Shown here one piece after another: positions 54,211-64,000 of a stretch of 64,000 nt of DNA (positions within the stretch are counted from its first letter, which is position 1; each line of letters opens with the position of its first letter). A model generated the notes under the pieces. It saw nothing but the letters and a program-made list of their open reading frames with translations. It did not search any database and had not been told where the DNA came from. Position numbers and translations under genes: made by a program. This DNA comes from Oscillatoriales cyanobacterium RM2_1_1 (GTDB lineage Bacteria > Cyanobacteriota > Cyanobacteriia > Cyanobacteriales > Microcoleaceae): the NCBI GenBank assembly GCA_012033335.1, contig JAAURB010000006.1, positions 16,707 through 80,706 on the forward strand, in the 5' to 3' direction.

Positions 54211-55021
54211 TTTAGATGGTACATTATTAAATGCTGATAACTATCAGTATGGTGGGGCTTTGGTTGCAATCCAACAACTACAAACCCAACAGATTCCAAT
54301 CATTCCAGTCACCAGCAAAACCCGAGCCGAAGTTGAAGAGTTGTGTCAGAAACTCCTATTTCAAGATGGCTTTATTGTTGAAAATGGTAGTGCAGTTTTT
54401 GTGCCGAAATTACTCAATAATTTCACTGTTTTAGAAACTGATCGGGTTCAAGATTATGTCCTCAAACAATTTGGCTGTTCCTATCGGGAAGCAGTACAGG
54501 GAGTTAGGGCCTTGGCTGAGAAATTGAATCTGGATTTACGGGGATTTAACGACATGGACATAACAGAAATTGCCGAACGAACCGGGTTATCTATGGAGGC
54601 AGCAGCCCGAGCAAAAGCCCGCGAGTTTACTGAACCCTTTATTATTATTACCCCAAAAGCAATCAATCCTGGAGCCCTTAAAACTGCGGTCAGTCAATTG
54701 GGATTTCAGATTGTGGTGGGCGATCGCTTCTCCCATTTAATTGGTCAAAATGCCGGGAAAGGAGTGGCAACCCAGTGGTTCATTCAACAGTTCATTCAGC
54801 AGTCCCAAAATCATAATCCCAGGGTCAAAATTCAGACCGTGGGTTTGGGGAATAGTCCGAATGATTTGGCAATGTTAGATGTGGTTGATATTCCAATTAT
54901 TATTCCGGGAAAAAATGGGCCTCATCCAGGTTTGTCAGGTCGAGGATGGCGAGTGGCAGAGGCATCAGGTTCCGCCGGTTGGGGCCAAGCTGTTCAGCAG
55001 ATTTGCCAGAATCCGGACTAG
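54191..55021 (+). CDS. HAD-IIB phosphatase, mannosyl-3-phosphoglycerate phosphatase-like
   Basis: 276 residues. HAD motif I IFTDLDGTLLN (catalytic Asp pair), motif II VTSKTRAEV, motif III Lys in GQNAGKGVATQWF, motif IV GLGNSPNDLAMLDVVD. The cap region (GFNDMDITEIAERTGLSMEA) is that of the mannosyl/glucosyl-3-phosphoglycerate phosphatase branch, which makes the compatible solutes mannosyl- or glucosylglycerate. The exact sugar cannot be told. Its start lies within the permease gene end, so the two are translationally coupled, although an iron importer gives no clue to its role. Confidence 0.85.
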   Translation: MLIIFTDLDGTLLNADNYQYGGALVAIQQLQTQQIPIIPVTSKTRAEVEELCQKLLFQDGFIVENGSAVFVPKLLNNFTVLETDRVQDYVLKQFGCSYREAVQGVRALAEKLNLDLRGFNDMDITEIAERTGLSMEAAARAKAREFTEPFIIITPKAINPGALKTAVSQLGFQIVVGDRFSHLIGQNAGKGVATQWFIQQFIQQSQNHNPRVKIQTVGLGNSPNDLAMLDVVDIPIIIPGKNGPHPGLSGRGWRVAEASGSAGWGQAVQQICQNPD

Positions 55022-55026
55022 ATTTT

Positions 55027-57342
55027 TCAGGTTAAAGGAATGTCAATGATGAATTCAGTTCCCTGCCCTGGTACTGAATTGCAATAGATCTGACCCTGAT
55101 GCTTTTCAACGATAATTTGATAACTTGTGGAGAGCCCTAAACCAGTTCCTTGACCAATTGGTTTGGTTGTGAAAAAGGGATCAAAAATTTTGTCTTGAAT
55201 AGTAGCTGGAATCCCACCTCCGTTATCTCCAATGTGGATGCTAGCCAAGCCCGAATCAAGTTTTTCAGTCGTAATCCAGATTGTGGGTTGGGGAGCTGTT
55301 AAACCTTCAGAACTTGAAACCTCAGAACTTGAATTCTTAGAACTGGAGTGTTGAGAATTATTAACAGAACTTTGAGTTGGGGACTGAATTGAGGATGCTG
55401 AATATTTAGTTTCTAAGATATCAATAGCATTAGTTAAGATATTAAAGAAAACTTGATTAATCTGCCCCGCAAAACATTCGATTTTAGGTAAATCAGCATA
55501 ATTTTTAATCACTTGAATTTCTGGACAATGATTAGATACTTTTAAGCGGTGATTTAAAATTAGTAAAGTGCTGTCTAAACCTTCCTGTAAACAAACTTGT
55601 TTCAACTCAGATTCATCTAACCGAGAGAAGCTCCGCAAGCTCCGAACAATTTCCTGAATTCGGGTTGCTCCATCTTTCATAGAATTAAGGAGTTTTGGTA
55701 AATCGTCTTGGATAAATTCCAGATCACTGTTTGCAATCTGCTCCACAATTTCTGGATTGGGTTCCGGATAGTATTGCTGATAAAGCTGTAGAATTTTTAA
55801 TATTTCATTCATATAATCACGGGCATAATCAACATTGCCATAAATGAAACTAATGGGATTATTAATTTCATGGGCAACTCCAGCGACGACTTGACCAAGA
55901 CTGGACATTTTTTCGATTTGAATCAGTTGAGCTTGAGCCTGTTTCAAATCTTCTAAAGTTTGGGAAAGCTCTTGAGTCCGATCTTCAACCCGATTTTCAA
56001 GTTCTGCATTGGTTGCTTCCAAGCTTGCGAAGGCATCTTGCAACTGTTGAGCCATGTGGTTGAAGGATGTGGCCAGGGTTGCCAACTCCTGAACCCTGAA
56101 CTCGGGCACCCGTTGAGTCAATTCTCCAGCGGCGATCGCCTCAGAAGCCTGACTCAGTCGTAAAATTGGTTGGCTAATCCGCCGAGAAGTCAACCATCCT
56201 AAAGCCGTCACAATTCCCAATGAAGTCAGGGAGAGTAAAACAGTTGTCCGGGTATTGGCATGGATTTTTGCCACGAAATCTGACTCTGGAACCATGACAA
56301 CCACCAGCCAGTCCAGCCCAAATTCATCTTGCCAGGGGGTAACCTGGACAAATTGCAGGCCACCATGACTGGAAAAGTCATAGTTTTGATGGGACTGAAT
56401 CTCCGCAAACGAACCTGCTGCTGTTTGTATCTGTTGGGCCGTTTCCCGGATGATGGGATCAGGGCTGTTCAAAGCGCTTATCCGTTGGGTTTCCCCATTG
56501 ACAACGCGGTACGTTGGATCACGACCAGAACTTCCGACCAACATGCCATCCCGTTCGATCACAAAGATGCGAGATGACGGGCTGGTTTTGATATTCCGGA
56601 GAAATTGACTGATATCAGCTAATAATAGATCGGCCCCCAAAACCCCAATCAATTGATTGCTGTTATCGTAGATCGGCGCATTAAAAGAAGCCGTTACATA
56701 ACCTGCAAATCCCTCAGCCGTATGAATACTACTCCAATTTGGTTTTCCGGCTTTTACCGTTTCTGCATACCATACGTCTTGTTCAGAATCGTAGTCATAA
56801 CTGTCAATCAACTCTGTAGGATTGCCCTGGGAATCAGTGTCATAGACATTATCTTTGTTATTGGTCTCAGGAGATTGAATATCAATGACCAAACCACGGC
56901 CCTCTATCCATCGTCCGGCTCCAGACCCACCATAACCTCGAAGGTAGTATCCGATGTAGCTGATATTAGGATGAATCTGAGCTTGCTTCCAAAAATAACG
57001 GGCCGCAGCATCAGGATCTCTCAAATCAATGAGCCCGGTGGCGATCGCATCAATACCCCCATCAACAATCTGACGGGGAGTCAGCAAATACTGGTCAAGA
57101 TGTTGATTCACCTGTTCGGTGGTTTTGTCCATCAGTTGTTCCGCTAAGTCATTCACAGCCATTTGACCATTGCGAAACGATAGATATCCCACCAGTCCAA
57201 CAATCCCAAAGGTCTGGAGCAAAAAAGGGATGATTAAAAAAGTCTGTAGGGGAATTCTGCCCCAAGATCTTTTGATCAGGGGAGAAGACTGGGCAGCAGG
57301 AACGACAGTTTGAGAATAAGGCTCGATTGAAGAATTTTCCAT
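55027..57342 (-). CDS. Sensor histidine kinase with dCache domain
   Basis: 772 residues from the ATG at 57342, preceded by GAGG; two in-frame starts 10 and 17 codons upstream are less likely. An N-terminal helix ([20 protein letters not shown]) and a second near residue 370 bracket an extracellular dCache domain, then HAMP ([20 protein letters not shown]), a coiled coil, HisKA with phosphoacceptor His in [20 protein letters not shown], and an ATPase domain with [10 protein letters not shown] and [15 protein letters not shown] Ser/Gln-rich low-complexity loop ([20 protein letters not shown]) interrupts the ATPase domain before the N2 region. It should sense a small extracellular ligand. No response regulator is adjacent. 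Confidence 0.92.
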   Translation of the reverse strand: MENSSIEPYSQTVVPAAQSSPLIKRSWGRIPLQTFLIIPFLLQTFGIVGLVGYLSFRNGQMAVNDLAEQLMDKTTEQVNQHLDQYLLTPRQIVDGGIDAIATGLIDLRDPDAAARYFWKQAQIHPNISYIGYYLRGYGGSGAGRWIEGRGLVIDIQSPETNNKDNVYDTDSQGNPTELIDSYDYDSEQDVWYAETVKAGKPNWSSIHTAEGFAGYVTASFNAPIYDNSNQLIGVLGADLLLADISQFLRNIKTSPSSRIFVIERDGMLVGSSGRDPTYRVVNGETQRISALNSPDPIIRETAQQIQTAAGSFAEIQSHQNYDFSSHGGLQFVQVTPWQDEFGLDWLVVVMVPESDFVAKIHANTRTTVLLSLTSLGIVTALGWLTSRRISQPILRLSQASEAIAAGELTQRVPEFRVQELATLATSFNHMAQQLQDAFASLEATNAELENRVEDRTQELSQTLEDLKQAQAQLIQIEKMSSLGQVVAGVAHEINNPISFIYGNVDYARDYMNEILKILQLYQQYYPEPNPEIVEQIANSDLEFIQDDLPKLLNSMKDGATRIQEIVRSLRSFSRLDESELKQVCLQEGLDSTLLILNHRLKVSNHCPEIQVIKNYADLPKIECFAGQINQVFFNILTNAIDILETKYSASSIQSPTQSSVNNSQHSSSKNSSSEVSSSEGLTAPQPTIWITTEKLDSGLASIHIGDNGGGIPATIQDKIFDPFFTTKPIGQGTGLGLSTSYQIIVEKHQGQIYCNSVPGQGTEFIIDIPLT

Positions 57343-57562
57343 TGTCGCCTCTATTGGAGTTTTAAGAACCATAGTTTTAGAACCATACTTCAACTTTCAG
57401 GATGAGGGTATCAGATGGTTGAATGCCAAGGGGTAATTTCAGGATACCCATTCAGGTCGTTGGCCCTAGCATGTAGCAATCTGGTCTGAATCATTAGAAG
57501 TATAGAGCAGCCATCTCGCCCGCCCAGTGCAATCTATAACAGTGCAATTCAAACAGTGCAGC

Positions 57563-58306
57563 CTATAACAATCCGTCTCGCCGCAATTCTTCAATCACCT
57601 GCAATCCTCGGGGATCCCCGACGCGCAATAGGGAGGATTGGGCATCATCTCGAACTCCCATGTCCTCATCTTCTTCCAATGCCTCGATCAAAGCATCAAT
57701 GGCTCCGGCATACACAACATTAGAGGGCAGTTCCCGGCAGAGCTGGCCCAAGGCCCAAGCACAGTTACTCCGAACGGCAGCAATTTGATCGCGGCGCAGG
57801 GCTTCGATCACGGGCGGAACCGCTTTAATCACTACCTCATAGCCCACTCTTGCCATCTGGCCCAGGGAACTAGCCGCCCAAAGTCTCACGGCAGAAATAT
57901 CGGTTTTGAGGGTTTCAAGCAATGGGGTTAAAGCCCTGGCATCGTGGCAGTTTCCTAGGGCCCAAACAACTCCCTTGCGGACATAGCCATTCCAATCCCT
58001 ATCTAACTGCTCAATTAAAGGCTCTACGGCTGTGGGACTTGGATTTCGCCCCAGCGCATAGGCGGCACTCACCCGCACCAGAGGACAAACATCCTGTAAC
58101 AACTCAATCAACTTGGGGACGGCACGCTCTTCTTGAATCTCACAAAATGCTCTCGCTGCAATAATCCGCCGTTGAGATTCGGGCGACTCCAGCAATGCCA
58201 GCATTTCCTCTGGATCAGGCTGCGGTTCTTCTGACTCCTGCCAGTGATCTAGAGGGCTATCTAAAGGCTCTGAAGTATTGACCAGGTTGAGCTGTTCATC
58301 TTGCAT
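57563..58306 (-). CDS. HEAT-repeat protein
   Basis: 247 residues from ATG at 58306 (MQDEQLNLVNTSEPLDSPLD); the frame is open further upstream, but the upstream stretch has no ribosome-binding site. From about residue 35 there are six HEAT/PBS-lyase-type repeats: RRIIAARAFCEIQEERAVPK, VRVSAAYALGRNPSPTAVEP, VRKGVVWALGNCHDARALTP, VRLWAASSLGQM, VRSNCAWALGQL and VRDDAQSSLLRVGDPRGLQV. Such repeats resemble phycobilisome lyase subunits (CpcE, NblB), but also scaffold proteins. No lyase partner (CpcF-like) or phycobiliprotein gene is nearby, so the function is open. Confidence 0.85.
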   Translation of the reverse strand: MQDEQLNLVNTSEPLDSPLDHWQESEEPQPDPEEMLALLESPESQRRIIAARAFCEIQEERAVPKLIELLQDVCPLVRVSAAYALGRNPSPTAVEPLIEQLDRDWNGYVRKGVVWALGNCHDARALTPLLETLKTDISAVRLWAASSLGQMARVGYEVVIKAVPPVIEALRRDQIAAVRSNCAWALGQLCRELPSNVVYAGAIDALIEALEEDEDMGVRDDAQSSLLRVGDPRGLQVIEELRRDGLL

Positions 58307-58442
58307 AGTACTAACTTTACCGCAGAGCCCGATGGTTTGATCATTCTTGAATATCCCCTGGGAACATTCCATGAATATCAGGGTGGCAGGGCCTTGGGAC
58401 GGGATCATCACCCAGTAAAAGCTGAATCAGTAAAAGCTTAAA

Positions 58443-58537
58443 TATAGCGATTCCTAATCACGTGAGGTACAGATTTGAGAGGTGGCAGCGCACCGCGCCG
58501 CTACCTCTCGTACTTCAGCGGCGTTAGAAACGCTATA
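58443..58537 (+). repeat. Dispersed hairpin repeat family C, copy 2
   Basis: Starts TATAGCGATTCCTAATCACG and ends CGCTATA, so the termini are perfect 7-bp inverted repeats. The large hairpin arms are GAGAGGTGGCAGCGC and GCGCCGCTACCTCTC (58477-58509); one A-C mismatch and one wobble pair interrupt it. Confidence 0.88.
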
Positions 58538-58998
58538 AGAGTTTACCCTCAGTTCAGCCGCTCATGATGAATTCTTAATCTAAACTAAATCTTTTCTTAA
58601 CCTTATTGATTTATACTGCATAATTCAGTCTAAAAAATATTTGGATTGAATAATAATTTAGCCAGTTCTTAACTGGAAAAATCAAAAATTTAAAGCTTTT
58701 AATCTGAGCCAATATCTTCTAAAATACTCCTCGGAGTTAGCTTGACTAAATTTGTCAAAGAATCAGTTTTGAGAAACTTGTTCTCAAAACGCTTTTCCTT
58801 ACCCATCAGGCGATCGCCCATCTCAGAGCTTTTATCCTTTGAGGAACAAGGCTCAAGCCAGAGTAACTTATCACAGATTCAGTTATGAATTTAAGTTCCT
58901 GATGTGTCTCTGATGATTAAACTGATGACTAAAATTGACAGTGTCAATTCCCTTTCCACCCATTCGGAATCCTTATTTTCAGGATTTTCTGCTCAGAG

Positions 58999-59095
58999 AT
59001 ATGACGATTTTCAACCCCGTGAGATGCGGATTTGGGAGATGATGGCGCGGTGCGCCATCATCTCTTATGCTGTTGCACCGGGGGAAACGCTGTAT
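58999..59095 (+). repeat. Dispersed hairpin repeat family C, copy 3
   Basis: Starts ATATGACGATTTTCAACCCC and ends AAACGCTGTA. The large hairpin is perfect: GAGATGATGGCGC (59036-59048), loop GGT, GCGCCATCATCTC (59052-59064). Compared with copy 1, several stem positions differ but both arms changed together. Confidence 0.88.
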
Positions 59096-59445
59096 TTCTC
59101 AGGCATCTTGTTTCGGGAATCTTTATTTCAGAAAGATGTGTTGATACCAAACTCTGAATAACTGATGGAGACTGGGTTCGCCTGGTTTGGGTTAGCTACG
59201 ATTCGGTCTGAATTCCCATACAGTAATCCTATCTGATATCTGAACCGTGAATGCAGGTTGGGTTTTTGCCCCAGCAGGTTAGAAGCCTACACTACAAACT
59301 CTCGTAAATCATTTGGGGTTGCTGTGGATGATGACTAACCGTCATTCCCTTTGAAATTACTCCTGACATCAGACGTGAGCCGAGAACCTGAGAGGGTTAA
59401 TGAATCTACAATCTACTGTCAACCTTGAACTACCTGAACTAAATC

Positions 59446-62400
59446 ATGGCTTTCGAACTACAAATTTTACACGCCTCTGACCAGGAAGCTGGAATTCCAG
59501 CCCTGACCGATGCCCCAGGGCTTTCGGCGGTTTTGAATGCCTTGGAAGATGACTTTGAAAATACGATTAAGCTCAGTTCTGGAGACTTGTTTATTGCTGG
59601 CCCTTTTTCGATGCCAGTCGGGATATTTACGATTCCAATGAAGATCCCACCGATATTGGGCCTGCGGGTCAACAGGGGATCGCTGATATCCTGATCCAGA
59701 ATGAACTGGGTTGGGATGCAGCGGCCATTGGGAACCATGAATTTGATGCCGGAACCGACACGTTCTTGAATTTATTGGCTCCCAATCCAACCATTGTCAA
59801 TGGTATGGAGGGAGGCGTAGGGATTGGGGCGGCAGGCTATCCGGGGGCAGCTTTCCCCTATCTATCCACTAACCTCGATTTTAGTGCTTACACCGATGAA
59901 AATCCAGATAACGGTCAACTTCCTGATGGCTTGAGTGTTGTGGAGAGTGGCGGCGCACCTCAACCCAATAGCTTGAGCGGCAGTGTGATTGTTGAAATCA
60001 ACGGCGAACAAGTTGGTGTCCTCGGTGCTGTTACCCCTTATTTGCCTTCTATTGCTGGGATTGGTAATGTTGTCATGGAAACGGGCGAGGGATTTTCCTC
60101 CGCCACCCCGAGGCAGCAACAGGTTGATGTCCTGGTGACTAACTTGCAACCGGAAGTCCAGGCTTTGACCGATGCCGGAGTCAATAAGATTATTCTGATG
60201 ACTCACCTGCAGGAAGCAGAAATCGAGCAAGCCTTGGCCCAAGCCTTGGTGGATCAGGATATTCCTGTAGACATTCATATTGGCGGCGGGTCTCACCGGG
60301 TAATGACGAATGAGGGAACCATTCCACCTCTGCGCTTAGATGAAACCCAGCAAAACAACAACCAATTACTCACCCCCTATCCCCAACCCTTTACGAATGC
60401 CGGGGACGATGATGCCGAAAATACGATTTACTACATCAATACCGGGGCCAACTATCGTTACCTGAGTCAGTTGATTGCCAACTTTGATGACAACGGAGTC
60501 ATTACTGAGATTGGCGAGGAAAGCGGCACGTTTGCTACGGATATTGCTGGAGTGGCCCGGCTGTATCCTGAGGTAACCGTTGAAGATCTGGATGATGTCA
60601 AGGCCCTGGCTGACCCTGAACTGGTGGGTATCATTGAAGGGGTTGGAGGTTTAGTGAATGGTCTAGATGCCAATATCTTTGGCCAGACTGATGTCTTCCT
60701 CAATGGGATTCGCGGTGATGTTCGGACTCAGGAAACCAATTTAGGGAACCTGACCGCCGATGCCAATGACTTCTATGCCGAGGAATACCTGAACGCAGGT
60801 CTACTAGGGGAAGCTTTTGCAGAATTTGACGGGATTGATATTTCCTTCAAAAATGGTGGGGGAATTCGAGATATTATTGGCCAGTCTTTCGTAGCTGGGG
60901 GCGGTGGTGAACTGGTGCAACTCCCTCCCGCTGCCAACCCCAACGTTGGCAAGGAAGCAGGGGATATTTCCCAACTGGATATCTCCAACTCCCTGCGGTT
61001 CAATAACACTCTGACGGCAGGAACCACGACAGCAGAAGGTTTGTATGAAATCGCCGAACACATGGTGGCCCGTGGAGAAACTACAGCGGGACAATTTGGT
61101 CAGATTGGTGGGTTTGCTTTTAGCTATGACCTGACAGCCCCGGCTCGAACGGTTTCTTCAACTAGCGAAGTTACCCCTGGAGAGCGGATTCAGAGCCTGG
61201 CATTGCTTGACGAGGATGGAGAGGTCAAGGATGTTGTTGTGCAGGACGGGGAATTGGTGGGCGATCCCAACCGGACTTTCAGTGTGGTTACCCTGGGATT
61301 TCTGGCCACGGGGGGCGATAGCTATCCCGATGTGATTACCAATCAGGTGAATCTCGATGACCTGACGGAGCCTGTCACTTTGGATGGGGCAAACTTAGTT
61401 CCCGGCAGTGAACAGGATGCCTTAGGGGAATACCTGGCTGCCGTCTTCAGCGAAACCCCTTTCAATCAGCCAGACACCCCTCAAGCTGAGGATGAACGGA
61501 TTCAGAATATTGCGGTTCGGGACGATACGGTGATTCCGGAAGAGCCGATCATCCCCCCTACCGTTCTCCCGCCCCAATCTCAGAATTTCTTGAAGCCGAT
61601 TGGAACTTACAGTTCAGGACTGTTCGGCCAATCTGCCAGCGAGATCAACACCTTCGACCCGGAAACCCAACAGTTGTTTGTGGTGAATGCTCAAAGCGGT
61701 CGGATTGACATCCTGGATATTTCTGAGCCGACTGACCCGATTCTGGTCAGTGAAATTGACTTGACCGTAATCGGCGGCCCTGATGCCGTTGCCAATAGCG
61801 TCAGTTTCAACAACGGCATTCTGGCGGTTGCCATCGAACCGGCAGAAAAAACTGACCCCGGATTTGTTGGGTTCTTTGATGCTGAGGGTACAGAGCTCGG
61901 TTCCGTCCAGGTGGGAGCTCTGCCCGATATGGTGACGTTTACTCCCGATGGTACCAAGGTACTGGTGGCCAACGAAGGCGAACCCAACGACGACTACACT
62001 ATTGACCCGGAAGGTTCCGTTAGCATTGTTGAGGTGAATCGTTCCGGTGCTACCCCAACATTCACCGCCATCACTGCTGGCTTCACTGACTTTAACGCTG
62101 AAATTGATGCCCTGCGAGCTGAAGGCGTGCGGATCTTTGGGCCGGGAGCAACTGTTGCTCAGGATCTCGAACCGGAATATATTGCGGTTTCCTCTGACTC
62201 TACCTTTGCCTATGTCGGCTTGCAGGAAGCTAATGCGATCGCCCTGGTGGATATTACGACTGGGGTAATTTCCGAGATTCTGCCCCTGGGTTTCAAGGAT
62301 CTGAGTCTGGCTGAAAATGCCCTGGATGTGAGTGACCGGGATGGTGCCATTAACCCTCGTAACTTCGACAATCTGTTTGGTATGTATCAACCGGACACGA

Positions 62401-63896
62401 TTGCAACCTATGAGGTTGGCGGAATTAGTTATCTGGTCACCGCCAATGAAGGGGATTCCCGAGACTATGACGGTTTCAGCGAAGAGTTCCGGATTGGCGA
62501 CGAGGAAATCGTCCTCGATCCAACGGTTTTCCCCAATGCTGAGGAGTTAAAAGCGGATGAAAGCCTGGGTCGGTTACGGGTGACTGATCAATTGGGAGAT
62601 ACGGATGGTGACGGCGACTTTGATCAGCTTTATGCGTTTGGCGGTCGTTCCTTCTCGATCTGGACAGTGGGTGCCACAGGTTTAGATCTGGTGTTTGATT
62701 CTGGCAACGACTTGGAAGAAATCACCGCTGCCGCCTTCCCTGACTTCTTCAACTCAGATAACGCCGAGAATAACTTCGACAATCGCAGCGATGATAAAGG
62801 GCCAGAACCAGAAGCCCTGAGCATTGGCACGATTGATGGGGTGACCTATGCCTTCCTGGGGGCTGAACGGATTGGGGGTGTGTTCGTCTACGATATCTCT
62901 GATCCAACTGCCCCAGAGTTCATCCAGTACACCAATAACCGCAATTTCTCCGTGGAGTTTACGGGGACAAATAACGATGGGGATCCTGTACCCACCCCAG
63001 AGGAGTTACTTGCCGTTGGGGACTTGGGGCCAGAGGGAATCACCTTTATCCCAAGCTTGAGCTCAGACTTTGATCAGCCGGTTCTGGCGGTGAGTAACGA
63101 AGTTAGCGGCACAACCACCCTCTACTCCCCGAATAATGCTCCAGAATTTGAGATCGACGATGAGACGGAAATCAGTTTCCCTGAGGTCGAGAGTGGAGCA
63201 ACAGAAGTCGCAGGAACCTCAGTCTTGAATCTGATTGTTGGTGTATCAAGTGATGTTGATTTCGAGGATGACCTGGGAATTGCGGTTGTTGGCGTGGACA
63301 ATGGCAATGGCAGTTGGGAATACTCCGTTGATGGGGGTACGACCTGGATTGCCTTTGGTGCAGTATCTCAAACGCAAGCTTTCCTCTTGAGTGCCAGTGC
63401 CGAGATCCGGTTCATTGCCAATGCTGGTTTTACTGGAACCATTGAGCAAGGAGTTTCCTTCCGGCTCTGGGATGGCACCTACGGTCAGGAAGGTGATCTT
63501 GCTGATACCACAGGTAATGGAGGCAGCACCGCTTTTAGCAGCGAAATCGCAGTGGCCAGCATTGATATTGTCGGCCCAAATCTTCCCCCTGTTGTCGATG
63601 GAGACATTCCAGCCCAAAATGCCGTCGTCAACTTTGGCTATTTCCTCGATGTCAGTTCCTTCTTTAGTGATGCCAACGACGATGCCCTCACTTTCACGGC
63701 AACGGGCTTGCCTCAAGATCTGGAGATTGACGAGGCAACAGGCATCATTATCGGTGCGCCAGTCAATGCTGGAACATTTGAGGTGTCTGTAGCTGCTGAC
63801 GATGGTACAGATTCTATTGAAACTCGCTTTGTTCTGCAGGTTGACCCTATTACTCTACCGGTTATTCCCCCATTACCTGATGGCGGCGATGGCGGC
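59446..63896 (+). CDS. Exported metallophosphatase/5'-nucleotidase with choice-of-anchor I domain (frameshifted, C-terminus replaced)
   Basis: ATG at 59446 gives MAFELQILHASDQEAGIPAL and LSSGDLFIAGPF; one T missing from the T-run 59604-59608 splits off the rest, which continues FDASRDIYDSNEDPTDIGPA and stays open for more than 4.2 kb. Residues 1-~700 are a calcineurin-like 5'-nucleotidase (ASDQEAG, SSGDLF, AIGNHEFDAG, LMTHLQEAEI, SFKNGGGIRD). About 710-1220 is a choice-of-anchor I domain (SGRIDILDISEPTDP, VLVANEGEPNDDYTIDPEGS). The end carries an Ig-like He_PIG domain (TGIIIGAPVNAGTFEVS). No signal peptide; type I secretion via a lost RTX tail is expected. It probably releases phosphate from nucleotides outside the cell. 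The native end is missing because of the join near 63890. Confidence 0.85.
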
Positions 63897-63897
63897 G

Positions 63898-64000
63898 ATG
63901 GCGCATGCCGGCAACAATCTCATCATCGACGACGTACTGATCGACGACGACGTGGCCGAATACGCCAAGGCGCTGGCCGGCTTGCAGGTGCATTGGGTCG
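63898..64000 (+). CDS. Fragment of a chloramphenicol-phosphotransferase-like protein at a chimeric join
   Basis: From 63898 the sequence is GC-rich and encodes MAHAGNNLIIDDVLIDDDVA then EYAKALAGLQVHWV in one frame, running off the window. The AAMAxAGNNLIxDxVL pattern is conserved in the CPT family of ATP-dependent O-phosphotransferases from actinobacteria and proteobacteria. The frame differs from that of the metallophosphatase, and codons end mostly in G or C, unlike the rest of the window. It is probably foreign sequence joined artificially. Confidence 0.6.
   Translation, partial: MAHAGNNLIIDDVLIDDDVAEYAKALAGLQVHWV

Larger units (their letters stand above)
58307..59445. other. 1139-bp spacer with two family C repeats
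   Basis: Copies C2 (58443-58537) and C3 (58999-59095) are the main content, with a HIP1-type site near 58810. An 85-codon frame at 58904-59161 reads straight through C3 and is not a convincing gene. The metallophosphatase promoter must lie in the last ~300 bp. Confidence 0.6.

Noticed and set aside
58904..59161. 85-codon ORF on the plus strand
   Set aside because: It runs straight through hairpin repeat C3, has no good ribosome-binding site and no family resemblance.
63898..64000. Recent horizontal transfer of an antibiotic phosphotransferase gene
   Set aside because: The foreign sequence begins in the middle of another gene with no mobile element or attachment site; an artificial join is simpler.

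Overview
The window is a piece of a cyanobacterial chromosome. Evidence: many copies of the HIP1 octamer GCGATCGC inside and between genes; cyanobacterial gene forms (fused panC/cmk, archaeal-type phosphoglycerate mutase, a high-light-inducible protein gene overlapping sdhB, AvaK/DUF2382 stress proteins, giant RTX-type exoproteins without signal peptides); and spacers filled with small palindromic repeats. The repeats and exoproteins suggest a Leptolyngbya/Oscillatoria-like filamentous organism, but the sequence does not fix the genus. I found no rRNA, tRNA or CRISPR array.

Layout. 1-9.3 kb, nearly all minus strand: a release-factor-like protein cut by the window edge, a ribosome hibernation factor, ApgM, an aldose epimerase, a CapA protein, a dual-specificity phosphatase, GyrI-like and SRPBCC proteins, and a cell-wall amidase. 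9.4-10.7 kb: a graveyard of two insertion sequences, an IS5-type element inside an IS256 remnant. 10.8-26.5 kb: housekeeping genes (rpmI, rplT, a TPR protein, dusB, argF, purM, rlpA, panC/cmk, a polysaccharide deacetylase, moaE, HU, cobD, a flavin disulfide reductase). 26.6-41.4 kb: lysS, an SH3 protein, RidA, def, sdhB with an Hli gene, a trypsin-like protease with PPC domains and a PPC-only relative, a cation/proton antiporter, a MOSC-alkyltransferase-like fusion, a lipoprotein, a tiny UPF0057 gene and ureC. 41.5-48 kb: one 2140-residue subtilisin-type RTX exoprotein. 48.6-58.3 kb: two DUF2382 proteins, ATPase and permease of an iron-type ABC importer, a HAD phosphatase, a cache-domain histidine kinase and a HEAT-repeat protein. 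59.4-63.9 kb: a large exported metallophosphatase with a choice-of-anchor I domain.

Three families of small dispersed repeats, called A, B and C here, sit in the spacers. Family C (about 95 bp, ends TATAGCG/CGCTATA) carries two hairpins whose arms change together between copies. One family B copy has 16/17 matching terminal inverted repeats and an 8-bp flanking direct repeat, so it looks like a MITE.

Two warnings on sequence quality. Seven otherwise intact genes are each broken by a single-base frameshift, mostly in homopolymers or beside HIP1 sites, which points to base-calling error rather than gene decay. The last ~100 bases jump to GC-rich sequence encoding part of a chloramphenicol-phosphotransferase-like protein, joined in the middle of the phosphatase gene at a GGCGGCGAT repeat; this looks like a chimeric join.
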